DNA from: Molanna angustata
Taxonomy: Eukaryota > Arthropoda > Insecta > Trichoptera > Molannidae
Assembly: GCA_963576475.1 (NCBI GenBank)
Contig: OY754982.1
Coordinates: 438,501 to 502,500, forward strand
Direction of reading: 5' to 3'
Length of the DNA: 64,000 nucleotides
Position 1 is the stretch's first letter; the number at the start of each line of letters is the position of its first letter. Under the pieces are notes generated by a model, which was not told the DNA's origin, made no database searches, and worked only from the letters and a program-made list of their open reading frames with translations. Below are positions 12,975 through 24,490 of this stretch, one piece after another. The position numbers and the translations under genes are program-made.

Positions 12975-13130
12975 GTCTGAACCACGAATTTTGAGTATAT
13001 TCGGTATATTATAGGCTTACAAAACTTTTATAAGTACCTACCTACTCAGAATTTTTGAATTTTTGTTTCAGCCAGGGGTTATCAACTTTTGAATTATTAC
13101 TTTATAAGATCGAACCCTGCAAATTGGTAT
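12975..13130 (+). repeat. Dispersed repeat R, copy 1
   Basis: ACAAAACTTTTATA, TTTTTGTTTCAGCCAGGGG and TTATCAACTTTTGAA match, in inverse orientation, 58510-58640 in intron 1 of the protease homologue. It starts directly at the end of the 141-bp array; the other copy also has simple repeats next to it. Confidence 0.65.
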
Positions 13131-13159
13131 AAATATAGACAAATACAAAATCACAAATG

Positions 13160-13200
13160 TATTTTTCTTAATAAAAACCTTTTTTTTATTAAGAAAAATA
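13160..13200. repeat. Short perfect hairpin
   Basis: TATTTTTCTTAATAAAAA at 13160-13177 faces its inverse complement at 13183-13200 across a five-base loop. AT-only, so it could be chance or a MITE relic. Confidence 0.6.
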
Positions 13201-13279
13201 TATTTTTATACTAAATTTATGATTTAATTAGATTTAACTTTTTGATCGTCAGTTCATGACATTTTCATCTACTTGAAAT

Positions 13280-13370
13280 TGTGCTTAGCACGAAACCGGT
13301 CGTAGGTTATAGTCCTTAAATAAATAGTGGAATTAATTTAAAACAAGTGTTTTTATTTTTATTTATTAAA
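13280..13370 (+). repeat. Dispersed repeat Q, single arm
   Basis: TAGCACGAAACCGGTCGTAG followed by AATAAATAGTGGAATTAATTT matches the right arm of the hairpin at 44050-44212. Class unknown. Confidence 0.55.
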
Positions 13371-13546
13371 AATATAAATTAATTTAAATTTATGAGTTTA
13401 ACTGCCTATATTTCCAAAGTTATCGAATAAATAACGAAAATATCGAAAAAAGCCGAAACACCCCAACTACATAATTTAATTTTCTATACTAAATATTAGC
13501 ATTGTAGTAGCACATCTCAATTTTTTTTAACAATTTTTATAAAAAT

Positions 13547-13865
13547 TGAATTTAGTGACGACATTGCTTCATAAAATTTGTATGGCAGTCGCCTATACAC
13601 AATATCTAAGAAGATTTCATAGTTTGATACTTAATCTCCAAACATACATATGTAGGTACATACCATCATGCTGTTTTCATATTCTGGGTAGGAAAAAGGA
13701 CTGACCTCCATATGACATACATAGGTACCTACATGTTTTATATAGAAAACCAAATATATAAAAATGTTTATAAATTTGTGTTAAGTAAGTGTTTATAGTT
13801 TGGTACGTATTCTTCAATTATAGCCTTCAACAGATCATGTGTTACATGTAACTAGTTGTATGTAA
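13547..13865 (+). repeat. Dispersed repeat T, copy 1
   Basis: GAATTTAGTGACGACAT, TTTGTATGGCAGT, GTTTGATACTTAATCTCC, GCTGTTTTCATAT and TATAGTTTGGTAC appear in the same order at 45236-45562. About 320 bp, visibly diverged, non-coding, class unknown. Confidence 0.7.
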
Positions 13866-14097
13866 AAAAAATTAAACCTATTTCTTTATCAAATGTGTGG
13901 TTGTAATTAGATGATTCGCGAATTCGGAGAAATTGTTACTATTGATAATTTATTGTTTTTGTATATTTGATAAAATTATATTTGTCTATTGTTTCTGTAC
14001 TTTGAGCGCATGTATGTTTTATCCTAAGCAGGTGGCTAGCCTAACCTAGCAACCCTCCTCCTTTCTCATCCGGGCTTGGGAGCGGCAACGGCGGAGT

Positions 14098-14400
14098 TTA
14101 GGGGCTCTCAAGGACAACGGAGATGAAACTCTCCGAGATCGTGTTCGCAATGTTCAAATAAGGAAAACGTGTGGAATAGAGGACATCGTTCGTTGGAGTA
14201 GATCCAGAAGAAGGCATTGGAGGGACCACGTAGCCAGGATGGACAGTGATAGACTTGCATACATAGCGGCGAACGAAAATCTTTCTGGCCGCCGCCTACC
14301 CGGAAGACCACTCAAGACATGGAAGGATAGCTGAACTTCGTCATCCCTGGAGGCATAGTTTCTGAAGAACAGACCAACTAGGTCTACTAAACGAAGAAGA
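14098..14400 (+). mobile_element. Non-LTR retrotransposon C-terminal fragment
   Basis: The plus strand reads RDRVRNVQIRKTCGIEDIVR, then a WSRSRRRHWRDHVARM segment and GRRLPGRPLKTWKDS before a stop. This is the usual tail of an insect non-LTR reverse transcriptase ORF, downstream of the polymerase domain, with the GRP..W motif. Only about 80 codons survive. The minus-strand 67-residue frame over it is a shadow. Confidence 0.75.
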
Positions 14401-15334
14401 AGATATTTGTCTATGTGAGATATGTGAGTGAAAGAGATAGCATGTCTGTGTGTGTATATAGTGTTTGAATGGGCGCGCGAGTGGCATTCTGCGTTTAGCC
14501 GTTTAATAGAGTACCTCCGTATAGTTGTAATTGTATTGACCTTGAATATATATATTGTACTATTCGTGTTGTAAATTAAGTGTATAAAGAAGATACATCT
14601 TTTACTGCAAAATAATCAGAGTTCCACCCCAGCATATTATTAGTGTACAAGGACACTGTAGTCTATTAAATAAATAAATAAATAATTTTACTCGTTAGTG
14701 GCATTTCACAATAGGAGATGCACACGTACCGTGACGTGCGTGTGGGTGTGTATTTGTATGCATGTGTGTGTCTGAGTGTGAAAGGGAGAGGGTATTACTA
14801 GGTCCGTGGGACGGGGGCGGCATATTTGGCTGAAACCTGTGGGAAATCCGGCCAAACGTTTTTCAAATAAAAGAAAACACATAATAAATCAACACTGATG
14901 GAAAACATGTCATGGCGGCTTTGGAGGGGAAGGGGTGCGGCGGGGTGGAGTGCTGTCAGAGGACGCCAGAAGGGGTTAGCAGAGTGAGAGAGAGAGAGAG
15001 AGAGAGAACGGACTAACCCTTGTACAGAGTGAAGGTATGTAGGTAGATGTACCTACTCCTGCCTACGCACTTCCATAAACCAGAATGAAATAATGTAATG
15101 AATAACCGCCATCATTATGTTACGAACGGATAAAGGGTTTCGATTGAAGTGGGCCGAAGATAGAAAGAGCACCAGTGGATAGCCCAGCCCTCTCTACATT
15201 TAATTGGTCGAACCCATTAGCATTGTTGTTTGAAATAATGTTTTAACCTGGTAATGTATTTGTGGACTTATTATAAATATCCTGGATGAACCAAACAGTA
15301 AAATAATACGTGAAACGAAAACTTCAAACCCTTT
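14401..15334. other. GC-richer intergenic stretch with short simple repeats
   Basis: Holds a (GA)n run at 14985-15007 and several GT-rich words near 14740. The block 14690-15190 is richer in G and C than its surroundings but shows no ORF or splice pattern I trust. Confidence 0.45.
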
Positions 15335-15560
15335 TTACTCCTCACTAACCCAAGAGGATACATAGAGGGCAGTTATGATTTCGCAATTTTTAAGGCTATT
15401 TTTCATTGCAGATTATCAACTAGTATATGCTGAGATTATATTCTGAAAGTTTCATCACAATGTATCTGTGTGTGTGTGTGTGTGCTATGTACGGCGTGTT
15501 TATTTTACTTTATCGATTATAGACTAAAGTACTCATTCGATTCTTTTCAATTTTCGCAAA
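15335..15560 (+). repeat. Dispersed repeat U, copy 1
   Basis: TTTTTACTCCTCACTAACCC, GATTATCAACTAGTAT, GTACGGCGTGTTTATT and AGTACTCATTCGATT match the inverse complement of 60895-61110 in order. A (TG)n run at about 15467-15483 lies inside. Class unknown. Confidence 0.68.
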
Positions 15561-15833
15561 TATGTATATCTAATACTCACTTAAACCCCATTAGATTTTT
15601 AACAGTCAAATATTTTAAAGACACATTCATTTTATAAAGACACACAACTTTCCTTTCCTAAAAAGGCATTCAAGAATTATCAAGTTTTCATACTAAAATA
15701 TTTAAATAAAAAAAATGATTGAACAAACTCATTTCATGAAAACGCTGAAATCCATACAAAATTTCAATACTTTATGCACTGACTTGTTATTGAAGAGTTT
15801 AGCGTTGGCCACAACCCACTTGTTTAAACCCAC

Positions 15834-16375
15834 TTGAAATTATGAACAACATTCTTATTATTTTTATTTATTTTTGTTGTAACGCCATCTATTGAGAGAA
15901 TTGTTTTTTTTTGTAAATAATGAGAGCAACAATTCTTATACCTGAGGTGACAAATGCATTTTTCGCATAGAAGTCACCCCTGAAATGCGCCAGACTTATT
16001 AGGTCATTTTTGTCTTATTTACCTACTTGTACCAATGTGTAAGTAATCGACAATCGAAAAAAACCAATTCTCTCAATAGATGGCGTTACAACAAAAATAA
16101 ATAAAAATAATAAGAATGTTGTTCATAATTTCACACATAGATGGCTGTAGTAAAAATTCCTTATTTTCAAACGAAAAAGAATTTCAGTATTACAATATAT
16201 AGAACTTTCAAAATTGAATTGATAGGGATCTCATTAAAAAGGCATAATTGGTGAACGTTGCGCAAGCGCATAAAGTGATCACGTAAACCAGCCGATGACA
16301 GGTCGTAAGCCCTGTAGGTGCCTTGATTTCCCGGTTCTCCTACAATAAATATTCCAACTTCGTCTCTATTGAGAT
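15834..16375. repeat. Element X, inverted-repeat copy
   Basis: The left part runs parallel to 6045-6190 and the right part is the inverse of 5800-6060, so the whole is a fold-back arrangement of element X. Its core is a 77-bp inverted repeat, listed separately. GGTCGTAAGCCCTGTAGGTG and AACTTCGTCTCTATTGAGA mark the right end. Confidence 0.7.
15835..16133. repeat. Near-perfect 77-bp inverted repeat
   Basis: 15835-15911 and 16057-16133 are inverse complements with a single mismatch (15904 against 16064), enclosing a 145-base loop. The arms contain TGTAACGCCATCTATTGAGA. A transcript would form a long double-stranded hairpin. Confidence 0.93.
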
Positions 16376-16469
16376 AATTAAAAATCTGTTAAAAAATACA
16401 TAATCTTATGTGAAACAATATAAATGTGCAAATATGAAAATGTGAAAATAAAACTTTTCATCCACTGAT

Positions 16470-16712
16470 GAATATATTTATTTATTTATTTAATATTGCT
16501 TCTCGGGCAACTAACAGTTACTGTGTCAAAATATTTACTTAACACGCACCCAATAACAATTTGCTACATTCTGGAGACTGCGATATTAATCGTCTCACAG
16601 ATCCAGACTGAAAACACAATTACAAACCGTATCTCCACCGGGAATCGAATCCAGGACCTTTGGATCAGCAGTCAGATACCCAACCAAGTGAGCCACTAAG
16701 GTCGACATATGA
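16470..16712 (-). repeat. tRNA-derived SINE (family B)
   Basis: On the minus strand: box A TGGCTCACTTGG (16695-16684), then GTATCTGACTGCTGATCC and a box B region ending GGATTCGATTCCCGGTGGAG, a body with AACACGCACC-type sequence on plus, and a T-rich 3' tail on plus (16470-16490). The 67-residue plus-strand ORF over it is not a gene. Confidence 0.8.
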
Positions 16713-16762
16713 GTTTTCTATCATAGATCAGGTCCAATGACATAGAAATTTAATGAATAAAG

Positions 16763-16942
16763 GTCGAATTTTGACCTCTGCGCAATCACTAGTTTATGTT
16801 ACATAGTGTCGAATTTTGATCTTTGCGCAATCACTAGTTTTTGTTACATAGTGTCGAATTTACCTCTGCGCGATCACTATTTTATGTTATATAGTGTCAA
16901 ATTTACCTCTGCGCGATCACTAGTTTATGTCATATAGTGTGG
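16763..16942 (+). repeat. Four copies of a ~45-bp tandem repeat
   Basis: Units start at 16763, 16808, 16853 and 16896 with GTCGAATTTTGACCTCTGCG or variants, followed by CAATCACTAGTTTATGTTAC. The last two units are shorter by about two bases. Confidence 0.9.
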
Positions 16943-18285
16943 CTTTGCACTGTTGATTCACCGTTATTTTTTGCAAGCTTTAGTTTCCTGCGATCTTCTC
17001 ATTGAACAGCTGTTCTTCCTGGATTCAATCATGGCAATGTTGGTGCCTAAGTATGGAGTCATAACTCGAATGGCTCCAATATTTCTGCGTCTCTTAGTAT
17101 TGTTTGTTTACTTAATGACATAGAAGTGTTGGTAGGTATCTATTGAATTCATACCTGACTACTTTGCAACAGTTGCAACCAGTTCCCAGCGAATACTACG
17201 TAACTACAATATGTCTTGTCTAATTTACTATTTCATGAGTAGTAAGCACTTTGAGAGTTCTTTTATCATGTTTTTTTTTATAACATAGTTTTTTCTGATT
17301 CGTTTTTTTCTGCTGGCTATAAATGAAAAATATCGTTACGATATTTGTGTATTCTTAGAGCGATATATTTATTATTTGATTTGAGTAGCATGGTACCACC
17401 GCTGTACGTGGATTGATTTCATTTAGCTTCTCTAGTAGAGAGGGGTTCTGTGGTGACCTACTTGGAACCTTACTTGCAGTTTTCTTTAATATTAATTCAT
17501 TGGAGAACTTCCACCGACTTTTGCTGCTCTATGAAACGTGAATTATATTATATTGCATTCATTCCGCTCTACTCCGGTAGACTTTTCTCTGTAACTAAAT
17601 TGAGTTTTACTGAAAAATAATCAATGGATAAATCGTCAAAAACAAATTGTAGGAAGAGAATATTTATATGCTCCATTCATGTGTTTTTGAAAATAATGTC
17701 TTAAATATGTACCTTGTTTACAATATTCAGAATACTTGCAATGAGGATAGGAAAGAACAAATTGAATGACGTGGAAGAATTATTTGATAAAAATACTTGG
17801 TTGTTTAGTTAATCTTGTTTTCTTGTTTCTTGGTTTTGTGAATGCCATTTTTTTTTTCATACACAATAATGTAAAGTGTATATATAATAGCGGGTTTATT
17901 GCCACATCTTCTTCGCTGGTGTAAGATACGTTAACTTCGTAACATTCATTTACTTTCACTTTATGTATAATATTAGACATAATATCTTAAGAAAAATGTC
18001 ATTGTCTTGTCAAACCACGGTCTGCCTCTTTGATCTGCTGATCGTACCACACTAGGTATTCCCATTAATTCTACTGAATATATCAGTTCTGCTTTTGAAG
18101 TACAATTTAATAACTCTTAATTAGACACTTCTTCTTCATCCCTCTCTCTCCTCCCACAACATCTATCTCATTCCTTTATTTGTTGTTATATATTTCTGTT
18201 TGTTTTTTTTATATAAATTTAATGTATCTACCAGTACACTATTAATGGTCTTACGTTGCTTTGGTTGATTGAAAGGAATTGCCTG
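16943..18285. other. No gene recognised
   Basis: No domain, RNA gene or repeat family recognised. Short ORFs only. Confidence 0.45.
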
Positions 18286-18512
18286 ATAAATACTTGTATA
18301 GTTGTATTTGCATGGAATGAGGCATGAAGATGATGCAGTGCATACTGTACTAGGAAAACAGGAAGGTAGAAAAGGTATATAGAGGTCGACCCAGACTCAC
18401 ATGGTGGAGTGGTATGGAGAAGGAATTGAGAATGGCACAACTAGATTAAACAATGGTGCAAGATAGAGAGATATGGAGGACAATTATAAGGAAAGCCGAC
18501 CCCAAAGAAGAA
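18286..18512 (+). mobile_element. RTE-like LINE 3' end fragment
   Basis: The plus strand encodes RGRPRLTWWSGMEKELRMAQ, a stop, then in the same frame TMVQDREIWRTIIRKADPKE. The GRPR..WW and DRE.WR...KADPK motifs are the typical C-terminal tail of insect RTE-like ORFs; the KADPK end is also seen on the minus strand at 62300. The premature stop shows it is dead. Confidence 0.75.
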
Positions 18513-19570
18513 TATTTATTTTCCATGGAATATTTAAATAAATAAGTTTATAAAATTTGTACCTTAAGGGTCGCGAGATTATTTAGATTGACATTATGTT
18601 TAGGCTTATTTCCCTACATTTTTACTAGAACTAGTCACTTTTCAATAACGTTTTCTTTAGCAATAAGACTATGAATTAGATTTATAATTTTTGGAATAAT
18701 CAACAACTTATCCCAAATGCTTGAACAGGCTGCTCCTTTAGCGTTGAAGCTATGTATGCTATAATAAAAATACATCATTTTCGCGATTCGCACAGAGCAA
18801 AAGAAATAAATAAAAAGATTTATTCCTACAAATTATTCCACGTATCGTTCATTGAGCACCTTTGAGATACACACGCCACACAATCAAAGTAAGTATCCGT
18901 TTACAAGGTATATAAACACAAGAGTTGTCTGTGTCTCTGACTGTAATGAAGAATTCCATCCGCCAGCCGCCACGCCGTTCTAGTTCCCGCACGACCGCCT
19001 CATCACAAATATAGAGGTGTACCAGCTATACAATACATAGGTACATAATATATCTCGCTATCCATACACAGATGGCACTATGTAGGTACAAGTTGAGGAC
19101 TGGGACACGCACAAAACGAATTATTACGCAGGAATTGGCGTGATACCAGTTTACGCGTTCCGTTGTCTCGGCTTACAGCGTGTCCCCGGAACGCTTTAAC
19201 GCTTTGAGAAGACGCACAAACTTTTGAAAAACAACACAATTTGATTATTGTGTCGGATGTATTTTTTTTTGTTGTCTTGAATTTCCAACTTATCCTTTTT
19301 TTTGTTTTTAAATCTTTACATCTGCGGAATTTGTCTTCGAATTTATACACATGTTTTACGTTTTGAACCAGTATTTTTGTCATTTTAATTTGGCGTATGA
19401 TGTGCTTTGAGTAAACCACGATTCCAGATTATTCAAAGAATAAAACACCAAACCAAAATTAGTATGTAGTAAGTATATAATATATGACTAAAATTGCGTA
19501 TTTCTCATTCCTATCTGTCTGAGTATGCGTATTTTTCATATTATGTCCTAACAACAAGCTTAGACAATGA
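18513..19570. other. No gene recognised; one GC-richer patch
   Basis: 18950-19230 is richer in G and C, including CCGCCAGCCGCCACGCCG, but no gene structure is evident. A 113-residue minus-strand frame at 19078-19419 has no recognisable domain and an unconvincing composition. Confidence 0.4.
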
Positions 19571-19860
19571 TTTAAAAGGAAAAAGTATTTGTAACCAGAA
19601 TTTCGTTTAAAAAAATCAAGAGTGTGGATTCAAAATTTATCGTATTCTCCTTGTAAACATGATCTTCCGTTCCCATCAAATGATTTTGCTGTTTCAGGAA
19701 AAAAATGGTCGAGGTTGGATCTGAAACCAGGTCTGCTGAATTGCAAATCCATTGCACCGATCGTCCCCAACGTCTGTTTGGTCAATTCGAATAATATAAT
19801 GGTGTTCACTTGTTGAGAACCTTTGATTTTGTCGCCTAATTTGTCGTTTTTCACGCCCCT
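19571..19860 (-). other. Possible degenerate SINE-like sequence
   Basis: The minus strand contains GGTTTCAGATCCAACCTCGA after GATCGGTGCAATGG, loosely tRNA-head-like, followed by a C-rich stretch. It spans two overlapping small ORFs. I cannot decide between SINE relic and unique DNA. Confidence 0.25.
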
Positions 19861-19896
19861 CGGGAGGCAGACAATAGAATTATTTGTTTTTCACAG

Positions 19897-19975
19897 TTCC
19901 GTGGAGCAAAGCGAACATCTATTGAAATACTCAAAACAATTTTGGAAGTCAACGGCTGCGAGTGCGTGCCGTGTC
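19897..19975 (+). other. Candidate isolated exon
   Basis: A 79-bp segment is preceded by a good acceptor (TATTTGTTTTTCACAG) and followed by a strong donor (GTGAGT). The open frame reads FRGAKRTSIEILKTILEVNG then CECVPC. No neighbouring exons or protein family were recognised, so this may be chance. Confidence 0.25.
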
Positions 19976-20053
19976 GTGAGTATTTGGATTACCGATAAGG
20001 TAAATCATTTATCAACAAAAACCTGTTCAATTTCACAAAGAATCCAGATGTAA

Positions 20054-21060
20054 CTATAGGTACCTACATCCATTTAAACAATATTGAGAAGAAAGAAATA
20101 TGAGATTAAGAAACAATTGAATACCTGTAGAAACCATTCATTGAAATGTTTAATTAAGATCGCACACCACACCTAATTAGTTTTGACTCATTTGAAGAAG
20201 AAAACGTTCGATATCGAAACTGGCAGTGATAAAAAGAACGAAAAAGTGGAAACTAGATTAGAAAATACAACACTTGTTCACTATTTTTACAAAAAAACAC
20301 AGTGAAATGACCTACTAAGGCCGATAATGTAGTTCCGAGTACGTTTTACCAATACGGCCTCAATATTTGAAAAATACATAGATACTCATAGTTCTTGTAT
20401 AGATAGATCAGAGTACTCGATTCTATCTTAAAAAGGCTTCCGTCTCTAGCACCCTTCTTCTTGTCTTCGGAAAAAAACTTGTGTTGGTTATGAAAAATGT
20501 TCTCAACTATCCTTCATCTATACCGCAGTATGTATGACATCATACATAAATAATGAAGATATCATTTTAAGTGGATGGTAAATTCGATACACTTTAGTAC
20601 TAACTCCTAGTTGTTTATCGTTTGACCTTTTAATTAATTCATTACCACTCTACTAGTCGTAAAAGATATTAAAAAATCATCTTGAAATATTATATCTAAT
20701 GTAAAAAATATTTAAAAAAAACGCATTACAGATCTCTTTGGTTATATTTGTTACTTAATTTGAAATATTAAACTCGATTTTTTTTGCAGATTTCGTATTG
20801 GTATAAACTAGGGTGGAATTTTGAAGTAATATAAATGAAAGCTATGAAAGTATTTTATGAGAATGAACGTCTTTAACGATTACAATAGTGTGCGCCCGAG
20901 TTAGTGTACATATTTGAATCAAACGTTTTTAGAATTACGTAAAATATGATTTTACAATACATAAAAGGAAGAAAATTGCGTATAACGTATCGGACCAGTG
21001 TTTAGATTTATAAAATACTTATTATTAAAGAAATATGTTTCTAAGCTTCATTAGTTTTTA
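20054..21060. other. No gene recognised
   Basis: AT-rich; nothing identified. Confidence 0.5.
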
Positions 21061-21061
21061 G

Positions 21062-21612
21062 TTATAATAATAATTATTTATATAGCGCCGTTTAGTAATA
21101 CACGATCACTCCAAGGGCGCTATACCTTATTTGCTGGCTCTACAAAAGAAGGCAGCCTTAGGAAGTCTATCGAAAGTGTCAATGCTCTGAACCCTACGTA
21201 TGTATGTCAGGGGGGAATTTATTCCACTTTAAAGGCTCTTTCACACTGAAACTGCGATCATAGTAATTTGCCTTATTAACTCTTTCCAATTTTTTTAAAA
21301 AGTTGGTACTCTGTGATCCAGATGATCTCAATGTAAGCTGTTTTCTCAATAGAACATTCTTTGGGCCCAGTTCTTCAATGTAGTGTGTAGCCAATTTATT
21401 TATGGCTCTAAACACCATCGGGCATATCTTATAATACACGTTCTGGATATTTCAACCAATGTAGCTCGTTAAGAAGTGGTGTTATGTGACATCTTTTGTC
21501 AGTTCCATATATCAAACTCGCAGCTCCTTTGATTGATACTTGGTCAAACCAGCTTAAATAGCATTACAGTAATCCAGCCTTGTCACAACATTTATAAGTG
21601 TATGGATAATAA
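21062..21612 (-). mobile_element. CR1/L2-type LINE, C-terminus and 3' UTR
   Basis: The minus strand from about 21612 reads VTRLDYCNAI, then after breaks YYKICPMVFRAINKLATHYI, a stretch ending KLERVNKANYYDRSFSVKE and PLKWNKFPPDIHT: the C-terminal region after the RT core in CR1/L2-like LINEs. The 3' UTR holds the GCGCCGTTTAGTAAT / CCAAGGGCGCTAT pair found at 2930 and 36240. Several frame breaks make it inactive. Confidence 0.82.
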
Positions 21613-21844
21613 ATCGGAAATAACAGGTATTATTAAAAAATATATATAACGAAAACTTCAGCAAAATATCGGTATAGGCAAATAATAAATGGAGACGTAA
21701 CTTTTAAGAGTACTAGGTAATTAACATCCAAAGAGAACCTTGGAGCCTATCCCTTCACCGCGTTAGGATTCTGTTGTACATAGTTGTATAATGGTGGTGA
21801 TTATAGCAAGATGTTTTTTTTCGCTGTTTATTTCTCTATAGAGT

Positions 21845-22078
21845 ATATACATTGTGATTCAGATGATTTCAATGTGAAGGGTTTTCCTGATAGCATACTC
21901 TTTTTTTAAAACTGTTTTCGAATATTGTGTGGAACCTAATTCAAACACCATCAAGCATACCTTACTTCTACTCGTTGAACAATTGAAGCAGTGTGCTTCG
22001 AGTTCGTTAAAAAAGTGTTGTGTGACATCTTTTGTCAGCTCCTCAATATATCAACCTCGCAGCTGCGTTTGTAATCTT
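21845..22078 (-). mobile_element. Second, older copy of the same CR1/L2-type LINE
   Basis: GATTCAGATGATTTCAATGT, AACACCATCAAGCATA, GTGTGACATCTTTTGTCAGC and ACCTCGCAGCTGC repeat the order seen at 21300-21540 with more divergence. No frame is open. It lies about 230 bp from the first copy. Confidence 0.65.
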
Positions 22079-22855
22079 TTACTATATTATCATGATACCA
22101 ATTAATGTAATCTTATATCATGATATCTTATGGAAAATATATATTTAGGGAAGCCATAAACTAATCATGCTTTTTATATAATCATATATGCTTTACTTCT
22201 AACATTGTGTCCTGTTTATTATCTTAATAAATAAATAATTTGTCAGTCTAATATGGTAAATTTTATTTATTTATTTGTTAAATTAACGGCAGGAATTGCC
22301 TTCTATTATACATACTATAAATAACGCACTTTGATAACATATTTTTTTAGAATTAAAACATTTAACCATCCCATCACCTATAGTAAAATATCCTACCTAT
22401 AACAGTGATTATATCTAACCACAAAAGAACAATTACCAAATGAATATAAATTCAATCAAAATATTGCTTTCGTAGTTTCCAGCAAAACATTGTTTTATTT
22501 GTATTTTAAACCCATATCAAAGCTGTTTGGAAAGCAATTTCTTTGCCGTAACTGAGATTGACATAAAAGAAAATCAAACATATTGATCTTCCTGCAGGCG
22601 GTATCACCAGTAGGTACAGTACTATAACAGAACCTACCACCAGCTACAACTTGGATACATGGGAATGGAGACGATATATCTTCTGATTTTATGTTTTTTT
22701 GATTACATGTCATATTAACTGAGATGAGAAAAATAATGACTATTAAAATAATAACGAGACATGAAATGTTCCTATTCTCAATATTATTTTATTTTCATAT
22801 TAAATTGGAAACAGTTTTATGTGATTACATTTCATCATCAACTACATTCATACCA
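22079..22855. other. No gene recognised
   Basis: AT-rich; nothing identified. Confidence 0.45.
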
Positions 22856-23120
22856 TCATGACATATCCCACAATGTGGCGTAACCAACGACAGGTGTAGG
22901 GGTGTGATTTTCCTCATAAATGGAAGCATTAAACATGCGTGCACTCTCGCTTCACTTAAAAAGGCACTACATTAAAAAATAATGGTGAACCTCATAGCTG
23001 AACTGTGTGAGATGATATTAATGTTACCTCTTGTATATTGCGATAACTCGGCTCCTAAGAATAGAAATTAGTGGAAGCACTATTATAATCCGGGGCCTCA
23101 CAGCATTTTATTTTTAACTT
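22856..23120 (+). repeat. Dispersed repeat family Y, copy 2
   Basis: Begins CATGACATATCCCACAATGT and carries GGCGTAACCAACGACAGGTG, GCTGAACTGTGTGAGATGAT and GTGGAAGCACTAT in the order seen at 4435-4705. Partial copies occur at 35200, 55775 and 61560. Confidence 0.62.
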
Positions 23121-23394
23121 AAATTGTTATATAATAGTAAAAAAGGCAACAAACAAACTTGATCATGAAACAATTTTTTTGCAGATTAAGAAACGTGGAA
23201 ATAACGGGAAAGGGCAAAATAAAGAGTTGGTAGGTATACAAGTACATAGTTCAATGCCTATTTTTGTAAGTCGATTCCCAATAGGAACGAAATTGATCTA
23301 AAATTAAATAAGATTTCAAAGCTACCTTATAGATTTTTGTGTAGATACCTACATATGTAGTTTTAACCAATATATACAGAATTGACATAAAACT

Positions 23395-23575
23395 GTCTAT
23401 TTGTATGTGTAAGCTTCCTGGGTTTGATCCCCAGCAGAAGAGAAATTGATTTGAATTTATTTCTCACGCAAATATTGCTTCTCTGGGCTGGAAACACTGC
23501 TTAGTTGTAAGAAATTGTCATATGGCAATAAACTCATCACTAGCGCAGGGTGCAAGGAAGTGTTTATTATTTTTT
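23395..23575 (+). repeat. tRNA-derived SINE (family A), 5'-truncated
   Basis: Starts near box B (CTGGGTTTGATCCCCAGC), then a body with TTTATTTCTCACGCAAATAT, and a tail with AAATTGTCATATGGCAATAA and GCAGGGTGCAAGGAAGT before a T-rich end. The tail matches the 3' end of the LINE at 50161-51113, the usual LINE-SINE partnership. Confidence 0.75.
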
Positions 23576-23689
23576 TTTAAATCTGTGAATATTATACCTA
23601 ACCGTACAAAATTTTGTTTAATGCTTATTATCTGTATACGTGGCTTTGGTCGACAAGATGCCCCCTGAATAATAGTCCAAATTCATAAT

Positions 23690-23933
23690 TCCATACTTGG
23701 TAGGTAGGTCATACCGAAGTTTGTATGCCTTGTGCTAATCTCGGCTATGCTTCCTACGATCGCGGTTATTACAATTTCCCTCTTTACGACGTCTGCTTTC
23801 CTTGCTTTCTCCCTACATCCTTCTCCCTCTATCCAGCGGTGATATCCCGGCCGAGAGAGAGAGAGAGGGACACATAATATCACCGGAATTTGTCGCCGGA
23901 ACGAAAATGGTAATATTTTATTATGAGACCCGC
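23690..23933. other. GC-richer island with (GA)n
   Basis: Contains C/T-rich sequence, CCGGCCGAGAGAGAGAGAG and CACCGGAATTTGTCGCCGG. No reading frame is convincing; it could be unique regulatory DNA. Confidence 0.3.
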
Positions 23934-24490
23934 ACATGAACCATCAAACACACGGATCTACAGTAAACCCGTGTAATAAGCGAACTGGCTCTCAATACAC
24001 AAGCCGGCACAGCGACCTGGCCAGAGATATATTGGCCGGCATATGAGCGACCTGGCCTTCGATATATAGGCCGGCACATGAGCCAGCAAAAACCCGTGTA
24101 ATAAGCGAACTAACTTTCAATACACAGGCCGGCACTGCTACCTGGCATTCGATATATAGGCCAACACATCAGCCAACAAAAACCCGTGTAATAATGGCCG
24201 ACACATGAGCCAGCAAAAACCCGTGTAATAAGCGAACTTACTTTCAATACACAGGCCGGCACTGCGACCTGGCCTTCGATATTATAGGCTAGCACATCAA
24301 CCATCAAAAACCCGGATCTACACTTAACTCGTGTAATAAGTAAACTGGCTCTCAATACATAGGCCAGCACAGAGACCTGACCTTCGATATATAGGCCGGC
24401 ACATGATCCATCAAACACATGGATCGACACTAGAGCCTTGTAATAAGCGAACTGGCTCTCAATACATAGACCGTCACAGCGAACTGACTA
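23934..24490. repeat. Complex tandem repeat, ~105-125-bp unit
   Basis: Five copies keyed on CGTGTAATAAGCGAACTGGC near 23970, 24092, 24218, 24330 and 24434. Each is followed by CTCAATACACAGGCCGGCAC, GACCTGGCCTTCGATATATA and CATGAGCCA/ATCA-type spacers. Spacing varies because sub-blocks were lost or repeated. The minus-strand ORF here is a repeat artefact. Confidence 0.9.

Noticed and set aside
16496..16699. 67-residue plus-strand ORF
   Set aside because: Lies inside a minus-oriented SINE.
19078..19419. 113-residue minus-strand ORF as a gene
   Set aside because: Low-complexity Lys-rich composition, no domain and no splice context.
24110..24430. 106-residue minus-strand ORF
   Set aside because: Frame across a complex tandem repeat; its internal repeats reflect the DNA units.
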